Assembly: GCA_947589145.1 (NCBI GenBank)
Contig: CANQCB010000027.1
Location: 1-15,187, forward strand
Reading direction: 5' to 3'
From: an uncultured Clostridia bacterium
Lineage (GTDB): Bacteria; Bacillota; Clostridia; Christensenellales; Pumilibacteraceae
Length of the DNA: 15,187 nucleotides
Under the pieces are notes generated by a model, which worked only from the letters and a program-made list of their open reading frames with translations, was not told the DNA's origin and searched no databases. Both the position numbers and the translations under genes were made by a program. The first letter of the stretch is position 1. Each line of letters starts with the position of its first letter. Shown one piece after another: positions 1 through 7,417 of this stretch.

Positions 1-721
1 TGTCGATCTGTTTGCATTCCTGCTGAGGGTGCTTTCTTCCGCCCTGAGGGGGTACGTTTGCAACCGTGCTTTCTATTATTTTGAGAAGCGCCTGCTGTAC
101 GCCCTCGCCCGAAACGTCACGCGTTATGGACGTGTTTTCGCTCTTACGCGCGATTTTGTCGATTTCGTCGATATACACTATCCCTATTTGCGCTTTTGCG
201 ATATCGTAGTCGGCGTTCTGAATGAGTTTGAGGAGAATGTTCTCGACGTCCTCGCCGACATATCCCGCTTCGGTCAGAGTGGTGGCGTCGGCGACCGCGA
301 AAGGCACGTTGAGAATGCGCGAAAGCGTTTGCGCAAGCAAAGTCTTTCCCGATCCCGTCGGCCCCAACATGAGGATATTGCTCTTTTTGAGTTCTATCCC
401 CGACTTTTCGGTCTTTTTCGACGCGTTGTAGTTTATGCGCTTATAGTGGTTGTATACCGCAACGGAAAGCGCTCTTTTGGCGTCGTCTTGCCCGACGATA
501 TATTCGTCAAGCTGTCTCTTTATTTCCATCGGCGTGGGTAAAGCGACCGGTTGATTGTCACTCTCCGGGTTCTCGTTTTCGTTGCCGTAAAAAATATCCG
601 TGCATATATTCACGCAAGCGCTGCAAATGCACGCGCCGTTTGACGAGCTTATAAGGCGGCCGACCTCGGTCTCCGGTTTACCGCAAAAATCACAATGCCT
701 TGTACCGTCGAATATGTCCAA
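1..721 (-). CDS. clpX: ClpX, ATP-binding unfoldase subunit of the ClpXP protease (partial, C-terminus outside the window)
   Basis: ClpX is the AAA+ hexamer that recognises, unfolds and feeds substrates into ClpP in the cytoplasm. The visible 240 residues, out of roughly 420 usual, contain the N-terminal zinc-binding domain (C10, C13, C33, C36), a Walker A motif GPTGSGKT at 120-127 and a Walker B motif IVYIDEID with D185 and E186. The frame is still open at base 1, so the gene runs off the window. The only start that keeps the zinc domain is a TTG at 721-719, preceded by GAGAGGG at 733-727 with a 5-base spacer; the first downstream ATG would delete the zinc finger. The start lies 2 bases after the clpP stop, so ClpX is cotranslated with its partner. 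Identification is secure; the TTG start is an inference from the ribosome binding site and domain integrity. Confidence 0.96.
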   Translation of the reverse strand, partial: MDIFDGTRHCDFCGKPETEVGRLISSSNGACICSACVNICTDIFYGNENENPESDNQPVALPTPMEIKRQLDEYIVGQDDAKRALSVAVYNHYKRINYNASKKTEKSGIELKKSNILMLGPTGSGKTLLAQTLSRILNVPFAVADATTLTEAGYVGEDVENILLKLIQNADYDIAKAQIGIVYIDEIDKIARKSENTSITRDVSGEGVQQALLKIIESTVANVPPQGGRKHPQQECKQID

Positions 722-723
722 AA

Positions 724-1320
724 TTACCCTCTCTTATCGAAAACTTTGTCGATCAATCCGTATTTGAGCGCTTCCTGCGCGCTCATATAGTTGTCGCGCT
801 CGACGTCCTTTGCCACTTCTTCCACCGACTTACCGCAGTTTGCCGCAAGAATGGCGTTCATTTTCTGTTTGATTTTATTTATGTGCTCCGCCTGTATCAT
901 AATGTCGGTCGCCTGACCCTGCGCGCCGCCGAGGGGTTGGTGTATCATTATCTCGCTGTTGGGGAGACTTATACGCTTGCCCTTCGCGCCCGAGCTGAGC
1001 AGGAACGCGCCCATCGACGCCGCCATGCCTACGCATATCGTGGATACGTCGGGTCTGATGTAATTCATGGTGTCGTAAATTCCCATACCCGCCGAAACGG
1101 AACCGCCCGGGGAGTTGATATAAAGACTTATATCCTTGTCGGGGTCTTTGGCTTCGAGGTAAATAAGCTGTGCGATTACGATATTGGCGCTTACGTCGTT
1201 TACTTCGCCGTTGAGAAATACTATGCGGTCTTCGAGTAAACGCGAATATAAGTCGTATGAGCGTTCGCCTCTGTTCGTCTGTTCCACAACCATGGGAACC
1301 AAATCGTTTATTATATTCAT
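724..1320 (-). CDS. clpP: ClpP, ATP-dependent Clp protease proteolytic subunit
   Basis: This is the serine peptidase that forms the double-heptamer chamber of ClpXP. The 198-residue length is normal for the family. The catalytic triad is visible with the expected spacing: S102 in GMAASMGA, H127 in MIHQP and D176 in ERDNYMSA. The oligomerisation and substrate-cleft motif INSPGGSV is at 69-75. The ATG is preceded by AAGGAG. Its stop sits 2 bases before the clpX start, and the tig gene lies 74 bases upstream on the same strand. The order tig-clpP-clpX is typical of Clostridia, whereas Bacillus keeps clpP elsewhere. A possible internal promoter lies in the tig-clpP gap. No defects seen. Confidence 0.98.
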   Translation of the reverse strand: MNIINDLVPMVVEQTNRGERSYDLYSRLLEDRIVFLNGEVNDVSANIVIAQLIYLEAKDPDKDISLYINSPGGSVSAGMGIYDTMNYIRPDVSTICVGMAASMGAFLLSSGAKGKRISLPNSEIMIHQPLGGAQGQATDIMIQAEHINKIKQKMNAILAANCGKSVEEVAKDVERDNYMSAQEALKYGLIDKVFDKRG

Positions 1321-1340
1321 CTTCCTCTCCTTTTTGTCGT

Positions 1341-1370
1341 TTTATAGACCTTTAATAAAACTACAATCAA
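1341..1370 (-). promoter_or_regulatory. Possible internal promoter for clpP-clpX
   Basis: On the minus strand TTGATT (1370-1365) is followed after 18 bases by TATAAA (1346-1341). It lies in the 74-base tig-clpP gap, where no terminator is seen. It could allow the protease genes to be expressed apart from tig. The region is AT-rich, so a chance match is possible. Confidence 0.4.
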
Positions 1371-1394
1371 AGTTTATGTCCCTATATCGAATTT

Positions 1395-2741
1395 TTATTC
1401 TTTCGATTTTTGCTCTTTGGGCTTTTGTTCTTTCGACTTTTTCTCTTTCGGAGCTTCTTTTGCTTCTTCGATAACTGCGTTGTCCAAAAGGAAGTCGAGC
1501 AACTTATCCATTACGATACTGTCTTTGAGATATGAGATCTCTCTTTCGTCGGGCTTGCGTTTCTCACCCTCTTTCGGCTCGGGCATACTCTCCGCGTATT
1601 TGGCTTCCGCTTCTTCGTCCGTAGCGGTAATGCCCTCGCGTTTGATTATCTCTTCGAGGCAAAGTCTGGTAAGCGCGCCGCGGAGGGCACGGTCGTGATT
1701 GTCCTTTCTCCAATCCGCTTCGGATATGCCCATATATTTGAAATAGTCCTCGATTTTCATGCCCTGATATTGAAGGCGCAAGCTGAAATCGCGAAACATA
1801 TCGTCAAGATACGATTCGACGAGCACCTCGGGAATATCTGCGGACGAATTATCCACGATCGCATTTATCACCGCGTTCTCGTTATCGGTTTTCGCTCTTC
1901 TCTCGGCGGATTTTATCAATCTGTCCTTTATGCTTGCCTTATACTCCGCCAGAGTTTCGAACTCCGAGACGTCCTTTGCCCATTCGTCGGTTGCTTCGGG
2001 CACCGTTCTGACGGTTACGCTATTGATTTTGCAAGCGAATACCGCTTCTTTGCCTTTGAGTTCGTCGGCGTGATAGTCCTCGGGGAAAGTCACCTTCACC
2101 TCTTTCTCGTCGCCTTTTTTCACTCCGATGAGTTGTTCCTCGAATCCGGGTATGAAAGTACCCGAACCGAGAGTGAGGTTGTATTTTTCCGCTGTGCCGC
2201 CGTCGAATTTTACGCCGTCCACGCTGCCGCTGTAATCGAGGTTGACCGTGTCTCCGTTCTTTGCCGCGTCCTCGGTCTCCTCTTCTCTCGCGTTTCGTTC
2301 GAGCATACCCTTGATCTCGGTTTCTACCTGCTCGTCGGTCACGGGATATTCGGCTTTGGTTATTTTAACGCCCTTGTAATCGCCGAGAGCGACTGCGGGC
2401 ATGGCGGGGAATTTGAGAGTAAAGTTCAATTTTTTGCCGTCGAACGAATCGATAGACGCGTCGGGACGGTCGATGGGCTTATCTTCCTCTTCCTCGTTCT
2501 CGTCGAGGAATTTTTGCCAACCGTCGCGAATGAGAATGTCCATGGCGTCGTCGGCAAACACGCCCGCGCCGTACATTCTTTGTATCACGTGCTTGGGCGC
2601 TTTTCCTCTGCGGAAACCGGGGACGTTATATTTTCCTTTTGTCTCCTGATATGCGCGAGTCTCGGCGGACGACCATTCTTCTTCCGTCGTCTCAAACTTC
2701 AATATCACTTCGCTTTTTTCTCTTGATTTGGTATAATTCAT
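1395..2741 (-). CDS. tig: Trigger factor, ribosome-bound chaperone and peptidyl-prolyl isomerase
   Basis: Trigger factor docks at the ribosome exit tunnel and shields nascent chains. The 448-residue protein has all three domains: the N-terminal ribosome-binding domain with the GFRRGKAP signature at 42-49, an FKBP-type isomerase domain at about 160-245 (NGDTVNLDYSG, then GTFIPGFEEQLIG), and the helical C-terminal chaperone domain at about 250-425. The ATG has AAGGAG upstream. Two oddities: an acidic run (ENEEEEDKP, 81-89) within the N-terminal domain, and a low-complexity Lys/Glu/Pro/Gln tail after residue 425 built from repeated KSKEQ/PKEQ units. Both are additions to, not losses from, the family core. 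First gene of the tig-clpP-clpX group, with a divergent promoter region shared with rqcH. Confidence 0.97.
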   Translation of the reverse strand: MNYTKSREKSEVILKFETTEEEWSSAETRAYQETKGKYNVPGFRRGKAPKHVIQRMYGAGVFADDAMDILIRDGWQKFLDENEEEEDKPIDRPDASIDSFDGKKLNFTLKFPAMPAVALGDYKGVKITKAEYPVTDEQVETEIKGMLERNAREEETEDAAKNGDTVNLDYSGSVDGVKFDGGTAEKYNLTLGSGTFIPGFEEQLIGVKKGDEKEVKVTFPEDYHADELKGKEAVFACKINSVTVRTVPEATDEWAKDVSEFETLAEYKASIKDRLIKSAERRAKTDNENAVINAIVDNSSADIPEVLVESYLDDMFRDFSLRLQYQGMKIEDYFKYMGISEADWRKDNHDRALRGALTRLCLEEIIKREGITATDEEAEAKYAESMPEPKEGEKRKPDEREISYLKDSIVMDKLLDFLLDNAVIEEAKEAPKEKKSKEQKPKEQKSKE

Positions 2742-2771
2742 AAAAACTCCTTGAAATTTTCTTGCGTGACT

Positions 2772-2800
2772 ATGTTACCACAATATGAAATTTAAGTCAA
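2772..2800 (-). promoter_or_regulatory. Predicted sigma-A-type promoter of tig
   Basis: On the minus strand TTGACT (2800-2795) is followed after 17 bases by TAACAT (2777-2772). This predicts a leader of about 25 bases before the tig ribosome binding site. It lies back to back with the rqcH promoter. Confidence 0.6.
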
Positions 2801-2816
2801 ATATAACTTAATTGAT

Positions 2817-2845
2817 TTTACTTTTTTTTCCCGATGTATTATAAT
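2817..2845 (+). promoter_or_regulatory. Predicted promoter of rqcH
   Basis: A consensus -10 box TATAAT (2840-2845) has a 4-of-6 match to the -35 consensus, TTTACT (2817-2822), 17 bases upstream. The start codon is only 17 bases after the -10 box, so the predicted transcript begins at or just before the GGAG ribosome binding site (2853-2856). The -10 box is convincing; the -35 is weaker. Confidence 0.6.
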
Positions 2846-2862
2846 GACTCTCGGAGATCGAT

Positions 2863-4515
2863 ATGCCTGCGGACGCTGTTAACTACAATATGCTCGCAAA
2901 AGAACTTAACGATGTGCTCTCCTGCGGCAGAATAGATAAGATCGTCATGAGCGACAAGAGTACGCTTATGCTTGTCGTGCGTTCTCGCGGGGAAAACCGC
3001 AATCTCATTATTACCGCGGCGACTTCCCCTCGGTGCTTTCTGTCTTCGAACAAAATCACCGCGACGGACGTACCGCTCTCTTTCTGCACGCATCTCCGCC
3101 GTCACATTCTCGGCGGCGTTATCGATTCCGTCGAAGCCCTGCCCTTCGAGCGAATACTGTTCTTCCGCATTACCGCGCGCGACGAACTCGGAGAGGTATT
3201 AAAACGCGTGATGATCGTGGAAATCATGGGCAAATATTCCAACGTGGTGCTCACGGACGGCGATCTCAAAATTTCCGAAGCGCTTAAACACGTCGATATC
3301 GGCGAACAACGTCCCATATTGCCCGGGATAAAGTATGCCGTACCCGACGATATAACGAGGTTCGATCCCACAAACGAGACGGCTACGAGAAATATATGCG
3401 AAAACGTCTCCCCGGCGGATCTTCCCTCCGTTATGGTCAAGCGGCTTCGCGGCATTGCCGCAAAAACCGCGATGGAGATCATCGCCGTTTCGGACAAAGA
3501 GAACGTCGGGCTCGCTGCCGCCACGAAAATCTTACTCGATCGTCCCCTTTCTCCCGTTGTGTATTATGACGGCGGAAAGCCCACGGATTTTTCCTTTTGC
3601 GACTATTCCGTCATTCCCGGAGAACGCAAAGGCTTCGATTCCCTTTCGGCCGCCATGGACGTTTATTACGGCGCGGTTGCCGTTACCGACGAAAAAAATA
3701 TTGCGGAAAACAGTCTGCGCCGAGCGCTGAACGCCGCGCTTGACAGGCAGAAAAAGAAGTTGGCTATGTTTATCGGTGAGGAGGAAGCCGCGCGGGATTA
3801 CGAAAAAGAGAAAATCGTCGGCGAACTCATTACCGCAAATATATATCGCATAAAGCCCGGGGACACCGCAGTCGTTGCGGATAATTGGTATTCCGGCGAA
3901 CAAATGGTCATAAAACTCACGGAAAACTCGCCGCAAGAGGACGCGCAAAAACACTTCAAACGCTATCAGAAGAAAAAGCGCACGATTGCCGTCGTTACCG
4001 AGCAAATCGAGGAATGCAAGGCGGCGATCGATTATCTCGAAAGCGTGGAGACTTCCCTTTCTCTCACCGTTACGGCCGCGGACGTCGCGGAAATTCGGGC
4101 GGAACTCGAAGAATCGGGAATTATAGGCAGACAAAACTCGCGGAAAAAAGCTGCCGTGAGCGAACCGAGAAAGTACGTAATCGACGGATTCGAAGTGCTT
4201 GTCGGCAAAAGCAACATACAAAACGACAAGATCACCAAAGAGGCGCGAGGCGAGGATCTATGGCTTCATACGCAGGGTTTTCACGGCAGTCACGTCGTGG
4301 TTAAGGCGCGCGAAGAAGTCCCCTATCCCGTCATAGTCAAAGCCGCGGAAATTGCGGCGTTCTTCTCCAAAGCGCGGCAGTCGGAAAACGTGCCCGTAGA
4401 TTACACGAAGGCGAAAAACGTGCATAAGAAAAAAGGCGCGGCTCCCGGGAAAGTGGACTATTTCGGCGCAAAAACAATATTTGTTAAACCTACGCCGCCC
4501 ACGGAAGGTGTTTAA
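2863..4515 (+). CDS. rqcH: RqcH (Rqc2/NEMF homologue, NFACT family), ribosome-associated quality-control factor
   Basis: RqcH binds the obstructed 50S subunit carrying a stalled peptidyl-tRNA and recruits tRNA-Ala to build a C-terminal alanine tail, which marks the chain for proteases such as ClpXP. Seen in the 550 residues: an NFACT-N domain starting MPADAVNY, then GGRIDKI-like CGRIDKI (21-27), HLRRHILGG (77-85), EIMGKYSNVVL (120-130); a helical, partly coiled-coil middle at about 280-400; and an NFACT-R (DUF814) domain at about 437-545 with SNIQND, DLWLHTQGFHGSHVVVK and PVDYTKAKNV. The ATG follows GGAG with a 6-base spacer. Oddity: the family's Asp-Arg pair, needed for tailing in characterised members, appears here as E96-R97. 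The older name is fibronectin-binding protein A, which is misleading. The divergent neighbour is the tig-clp operon, fitting a shared proteostasis role. Confidence 0.95.
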   Translation: MPADAVNYNMLAKELNDVLSCGRIDKIVMSDKSTLMLVVRSRGENRNLIITAATSPRCFLSSNKITATDVPLSFCTHLRRHILGGVIDSVEALPFERILFFRITARDELGEVLKRVMIVEIMGKYSNVVLTDGDLKISEALKHVDIGEQRPILPGIKYAVPDDITRFDPTNETATRNICENVSPADLPSVMVKRLRGIAAKTAMEIIAVSDKENVGLAAATKILLDRPLSPVVYYDGGKPTDFSFCDYSVIPGERKGFDSLSAAMDVYYGAVAVTDEKNIAENSLRRALNAALDRQKKKLAMFIGEEEAARDYEKEKIVGELITANIYRIKPGDTAVVADNWYSGEQMVIKLTENSPQEDAQKHFKRYQKKKRTIAVVTEQIEECKAAIDYLESVETSLSLTVTAADVAEIRAELEESGIIGRQNSRKKAAVSEPRKYVIDGFEVLVGKSNIQNDKITKEARGEDLWLHTQGFHGSHVVVKAREEVPYPVIVKAAEIAAFFSKARQSENVPVDYTKAKNVHKKKGAAPGKVDYFGAKTIFVKPTPPTEGV

Positions 4516-4567
4516 CGGCTATAAATGCCGATAACATAAAAATTTTATTAAAGGAGGCTTTTGAAAA

Positions 4568-5101
4568 ATGGCTGAAAAAAACGGAAAAAGCAAGGTCGAT
4601 TTTTCCCTCAATATGTCCGTAAACGTATTGTTCGGAATCGTGCTTGCGGTATTCGGAACATTTATTATGTTCTATGGCAACGATATTTCCCGTGTCGCTC
4701 TGATCGTCGTAGGTATCGTCGCGGTGTGTTTGGGTGCGGTGGCTGTCGTCGGTTACCTCAAAAACAGGGGCGCGGTCAAAAATCTCGTCGTAGGCATTCT
4801 CGAAATTGCGGCGGGTCTTGCGCTCATTCTGCTTACCTCTTTCTTCGGAGTGATCATATTCACTGTCGCCGCCGTTATCATTGCGGCATACGGCGTTTAT
4901 GTTCTGGTGAAAGCCAAGGGTAAGGCGCTGCAAATATTGCTCGGAATCATATTTATGGTTGTGGGCATACTCATCTTCCTCTATGCAATCGGCGCTTATA
5001 ACGGTTGGGGCTGGATCGATACCTGGTTCAAGTATGTTCTCGGCTCGGCGGCATATTGCGGAGCGGTATTCTTCCTCTTCTTCGATATTTTCAAGAATTA
5101 A
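4568..5101 (+). CDS. Six-helix membrane protein of DUF308/HdeD-like type, function unknown
   Basis: The 177-residue protein has a short charged N-terminus and six hydrophobic helices at about 18-36, 42-63, 70-90, 93-115, 119-142 and 155-174. The short charged loops between them (for example YLKNRGAVKN and KAKGKA) suit a small integral membrane protein of the HdeD/DUF308 type, which is made of paired helices with small-residue-rich GxxxG-like faces. There is no signal peptidase site, enzymatic motif or transporter signature. AAAGGAGG upstream supports the ATG start. It lies 52 bases after rqcH on the same strand with no convincing terminator between, so cotranscription with rqcH is likely but not proven. 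A strong terminator follows. The family assignment is by topology and composition only. Confidence 0.75.
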   Translation: MAEKNGKSKVDFSLNMSVNVLFGIVLAVFGTFIMFYGNDISRVALIVVGIVAVCLGAVAVVGYLKNRGAVKNLVVGILEIAAGLALILLTSFFGVIIFTVAAVIIAAYGVYVLVKAKGKALQILLGIIFMVVGILIFLYAIGAYNGWGWIDTWFKYVLGSAAYCGAVFFLFFDIFKN

Positions 5102-5129
5102 ACGCAGAGGTATCGAATTTTTGCAACTC

Positions 5130-5164
5130 AAAAAGCCGCGTCCTTTCGGACGCGGCTTTTTTTT
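5130..5164. terminator. Strong rho-independent terminator, probably bidirectional
   Basis: A perfect 9-bp stem, GCCGCGTCC (5135-5143) with GGACGCGGC (5148-5156), has a TTTC loop, five A before it and eight T after it. It ends the rqcH-DUF308 unit. The A run makes it also usable by the convergent LRR gene, whose stop lies 49 bases away. Confidence 0.93.
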
Positions 5165-5213
5165 ATATCGTTCGTTTTTCGTTTATACTATTCGTTACCG
5201 TCGCGCTGCCGTA

Positions 5214-6035
5214 TTATGCGGCAAACGTTACTTCCGCATCGACGCCGAGATTCCAATTCTCGCCTTTTGCAACGCTCTCCCATTCGGTTTCGGAGCCGCC
5301 GAACTTTATTTCGGCAATATTCGTCGAGCCGACGAAGGCGTAATCTCCGACGTATTTGACGCTCGTCGGAATGGATACGCTCGTGAGTTTATAGCACCCG
5401 TCGAACGCTTCGCCCGCAATCGACGTGGTGTTTTCCGCAATTTCGAAGTCCCCCTTTACAGCCGTATCGACATTGAGAAGCACCCTAAAAGTATCTTCTT
5501 CCACGGCGTATTCGAGATAAAGCGCTTCGCCCGTCCAATTATCCGAATCGTTGTAGTACGCGGTATTGAAAAATGCGTCCGCGCCGACCTTCGTATCGGC
5601 GGTGATAACTATGTCCTTCAAACGAGTACAATTACCGAACGCGCCGTCGCCGACCTGCACGTTGCCGAGGAAAATTTCGGTTATGCCGCTGCACCAATCG
5701 AAAGCGTCCGCGCCGATTTTCGTTATACTTTCGGGTATCGTCACTCTCGTGATTTCGGATCTTTTTTCGAACGCGCCGCTCGCAATCGACGTTACCTTTT
5801 TGCCGTTATATTCGGACGCGATATCGATGTGCGACAGATTGTTTTTATCCGTACCTATGCACTCGTATTCGTCCGTACCCTCTATCAATTTATAGTTGAG
5901 GTCGTGATAAATTTCATACTCCACGTTGCCGTCGTTATCCACCACCTTGCCGTCGCAAGCGGTGAACGTCACGGTTACGACCGCCGCAACGCACAAAATC
6001 AGAAGTATGATAAGCAAGCTTTTTGTCTTTTTCAC
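5214..6035 (-). CDS. BspA-like leucine-rich-repeat surface lipoprotein
   Basis: Seen: a basic N-terminus (MKKTKS), a hydrophobic segment and a lipobox-like FTAC about 27 residues in. The mature part carries several LRR_5 units of the BspA type: ...IASGAFEKRSEITRVTIP, ADAFDWCSGITEIFL, DGAFGNCTRLKDIVI, GEAFDGCYKLTSVSIP and YAFVGSTNIAEIKF. It ends in an SETEWESVAKGENW segment, as in many such proteins. Inferred: it is secreted, lipid-anchored to the membrane and displayed outside, where related proteins bind host or surface ligands; the ligand is unknown. Start choice: GTG at 6035 has GGAG 7 bases upstream, while the nearby ATG at 6041 is only 1 base from it. A longer in-frame start at 6095 falls inside the -35 box and is excluded. 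Residue -3 of the lipobox is Phe rather than Leu, so lipidation is likely but not certain. The mature length, about 245 residues, is short for the family. Confidence 0.85.
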   Translation of the reverse strand: MKKTKSLLIILLILCVAAVVTVTFTACDGKVVDNDGNVEYEIYHDLNYKLIEGTDEYECIGTDKNNLSHIDIASEYNGKKVTSIASGAFEKRSEITRVTIPESITKIGADAFDWCSGITEIFLGNVQVGDGAFGNCTRLKDIVITADTKVGADAFFNTAYYNDSDNWTGEALYLEYAVEEDTFRVLLNVDTAVKGDFEIAENTTSIAGEAFDGCYKLTSVSIPTSVKYVGDYAFVGSTNIAEIKFGGSETEWESVAKGENWNLGVDAEVTFAA

Positions 6036-6066
6036 AGGCATTCTCCTTTCTTTCGCTTTCGTTTTT

Positions 6067-6095
6067 ATGATACCTTTATGCTCGACCTTTGTCAA
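6067..6095 (-). promoter_or_regulatory. Promoter of the LRR lipoprotein gene
   Basis: On the minus strand TTGACA (6095-6090) is followed after 17 bases by TATCAT (6072-6067). It sits in the 72-base gap after the aminopeptidase stop, so the lipoprotein can be transcribed alone. The predicted start near 6060 also settles the start codon at 6035. Confidence 0.75.
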
Positions 6096-6107
6096 GTAAA
6101 TTCGGGC

Positions 6108-7223
6108 TTATTTGAGGTTTTCGGGGTTGAGACATTGCAATTCGGGGAGGACAAACAAACCGTCTTTACGGATAAGTTTTCCGTCGAAATAAATCTCGCC
6201 GCCGCCGTACTCGGGCGTCATCACAAGCACGAGATCCCAGTGTACGGCGCTTTGATTGCCGTTATATGCGTCCTCGTAGCAACAACCGGGGGTAAAGTGT
6301 ATCGAGCCTGATATTTTTTCGTCGAAAAGTATGTCGCCCATGGGCTTTGTGATGAACGGATTGACGCCGAGCGCGAACTCGCCGACATAGCGCGAACCTT
6401 CGTCGGTATCGAATATGGCGTTTATTTTGTCGGGGAAATTGCCCGTCGCTTCCACGATTTTGCCGTTTTTGAAGATAAGGCTGACGTTCTCGAATTTGAT
6501 CCCGTTCTCGATCGACGGTACGTTATACGTTATTCTGCCGTTTACGCTGTCCTTAACCGGTGCGGTGTATACTTCGCCGTCGGGAATATTCATGTGCCCC
6601 GAGCATTTTATTGCGGGTATGCCCTTTATGGAAAATTCGAGATCGGTGTCTTTTGCGACAAGCCGCACTTTGTCCGTCTTATCCATAAGAGTTTTGAGCG
6701 CGTCCATTGCCCTGTCCATCTTGGCATAGTCCATGCAACAAACATCGAAATAAAACTTCTCGAACTCGTCCGTCGGCACACCCGAAAGTTGCGCCATGGA
6801 GTCGTTGGGATAGCGAAGCACCACCCAGCGCGTTTTGTTCACGCGGATCTCGTGATGTACGGGATAGGAGTACAGTTTTTGATATGTCTCCATTCTTTCG
6901 GTCGGAACGCCGGAAAGATCGTAAGTATTCTCGTTGCCCCGTACGCCTATATAGCAGTCCATGCGCTCCATGCGGTATTTGGCATATTCGGCAAGCAATT
7001 TGCTGTGCTCCGCGCTCGTTCCGCTTATGAGAGCGGCGTTGACTTTGCCCTTGTACGTCTCGACAAACGGATATGCGCCCGCCTCGTAGACAGCCTTTAT
7101 CAGTTCGGTCACCATGGCGGTATCCACGTCCGTGGCTTCGATAAGTACCTTGTCGCCTTTTTTTGCGGCGATGGAATAATTTACCAGATTTTTCGCAAGT
7201 CGGGTTATTCTCGGGTCTAACAT
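6108..7223 (-). CDS. M29-family metallo-aminopeptidase (AmpS/AmpT/PepS type)
   Basis: This cytoplasmic enzyme removes N-terminal residues from peptides using two metal ions. The 371 residues are slightly short of the usual 400-410. The metal site of the family can be followed: E217 in PDGEVYTAP, E282 in YVGEFALG, H309 in SIHFTPG, Y316 seven residues later, and H328/D330 in AVHWDLV. Family-typical text at the N-terminus includes YSIAAKKGDKVLIEA (16-30). The ATG is supported by GGAG with an 8-base spacer. It is transcribed divergently from fba, from its own promoter. A role in peptide turnover, downstream of proteases such as ClpXP, is inference. Substrate preference cannot be read from the sequence. 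Confidence 0.92.
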   Translation of the reverse strand: MLDPRITRLAKNLVNYSIAAKKGDKVLIEATDVDTAMVTELIKAVYEAGAYPFVETYKGKVNAALISGTSAEHSKLLAEYAKYRMERMDCYIGVRGNENTYDLSGVPTERMETYQKLYSYPVHHEIRVNKTRWVVLRYPNDSMAQLSGVPTDEFEKFYFDVCCMDYAKMDRAMDALKTLMDKTDKVRLVAKDTDLEFSIKGIPAIKCSGHMNIPDGEVYTAPVKDSVNGRITYNVPSIENGIKFENVSLIFKNGKIVEATGNFPDKINAIFDTDEGSRYVGEFALGVNPFITKPMGDILFDEKISGSIHFTPGCCYEDAYNGNQSAVHWDLVLVMTPEYGGGEIYFDGKLIRKDGLFVLPELQCLNPENLK

Positions 7224-7264
7224 TTCATCATCTCCATATTGTCGTTATTTTGTGGGTAATCGTT

Positions 7265-7294
7265 ATTATATCAAAAGTTACGCGCTAAGTCCAA
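7265..7294 (-). promoter_or_regulatory. Predicted promoter of the M29 aminopeptidase gene
   Basis: On the minus strand TTGGAC (7294-7289) is followed after 18 bases by a consensus TATAAT (7270-7265), 42 bases upstream of the ATG. Confidence 0.6.
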
Positions 7295-7346
7295 TAAAAA
7301 ATTCCATAAACCGTAAGAAAAAAATTTGAAATTTCCTATCATTTTA

Positions 7347-7375
7347 TTGAAATTTATTCGTTAATATAGTATAAT
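7347..7375 (+). promoter_or_regulatory. Strong promoter of fba
   Basis: TTGAAA (7347-7352) and consensus TATAAT (7370-7375) are separated by 17 bases within an A/T-rich upstream region that may act as an UP element. The predicted start is near 7382, giving a leader of about 35 bases with GGAGG at 7406-7410. Confidence 0.8.
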
Positions 7376-7417
7376 CTATTCGACAGAAGTCAAACAATCT
7401 TTTATGGAGGAATTATT

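Noticed and set aside
29..541. 170-codon plus-strand open frame at the window start
   Set aside because: Lies opposite the zinc-finger and AAA+ coding sequence of clpX, which continues past the edge.
1846..1854. Near-match to a DnaA box (TTATCCACG) inside tig
   Set aside because: One mismatch and fully explained by coding sequence.
1695..2726. 343-codon plus-strand open frame opposite tig
   Set aside because: Antisense shadow of trigger factor with no family features.
2742..2862. CIRCE or CtsR heat-shock operator upstream of tig
   Set aside because: No CIRCE inverted repeat and no GGTCAAA heptad repeats were seen in the promoter region or in the tig-clpP gap.
4959..6311. 450-codon plus-strand open frame across the DUF308 end, terminator, LRR gene and aminopeptidase end
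   Set aside because: It reads through a strong terminator and three real genes in the wrong frame; no recognisable domain.
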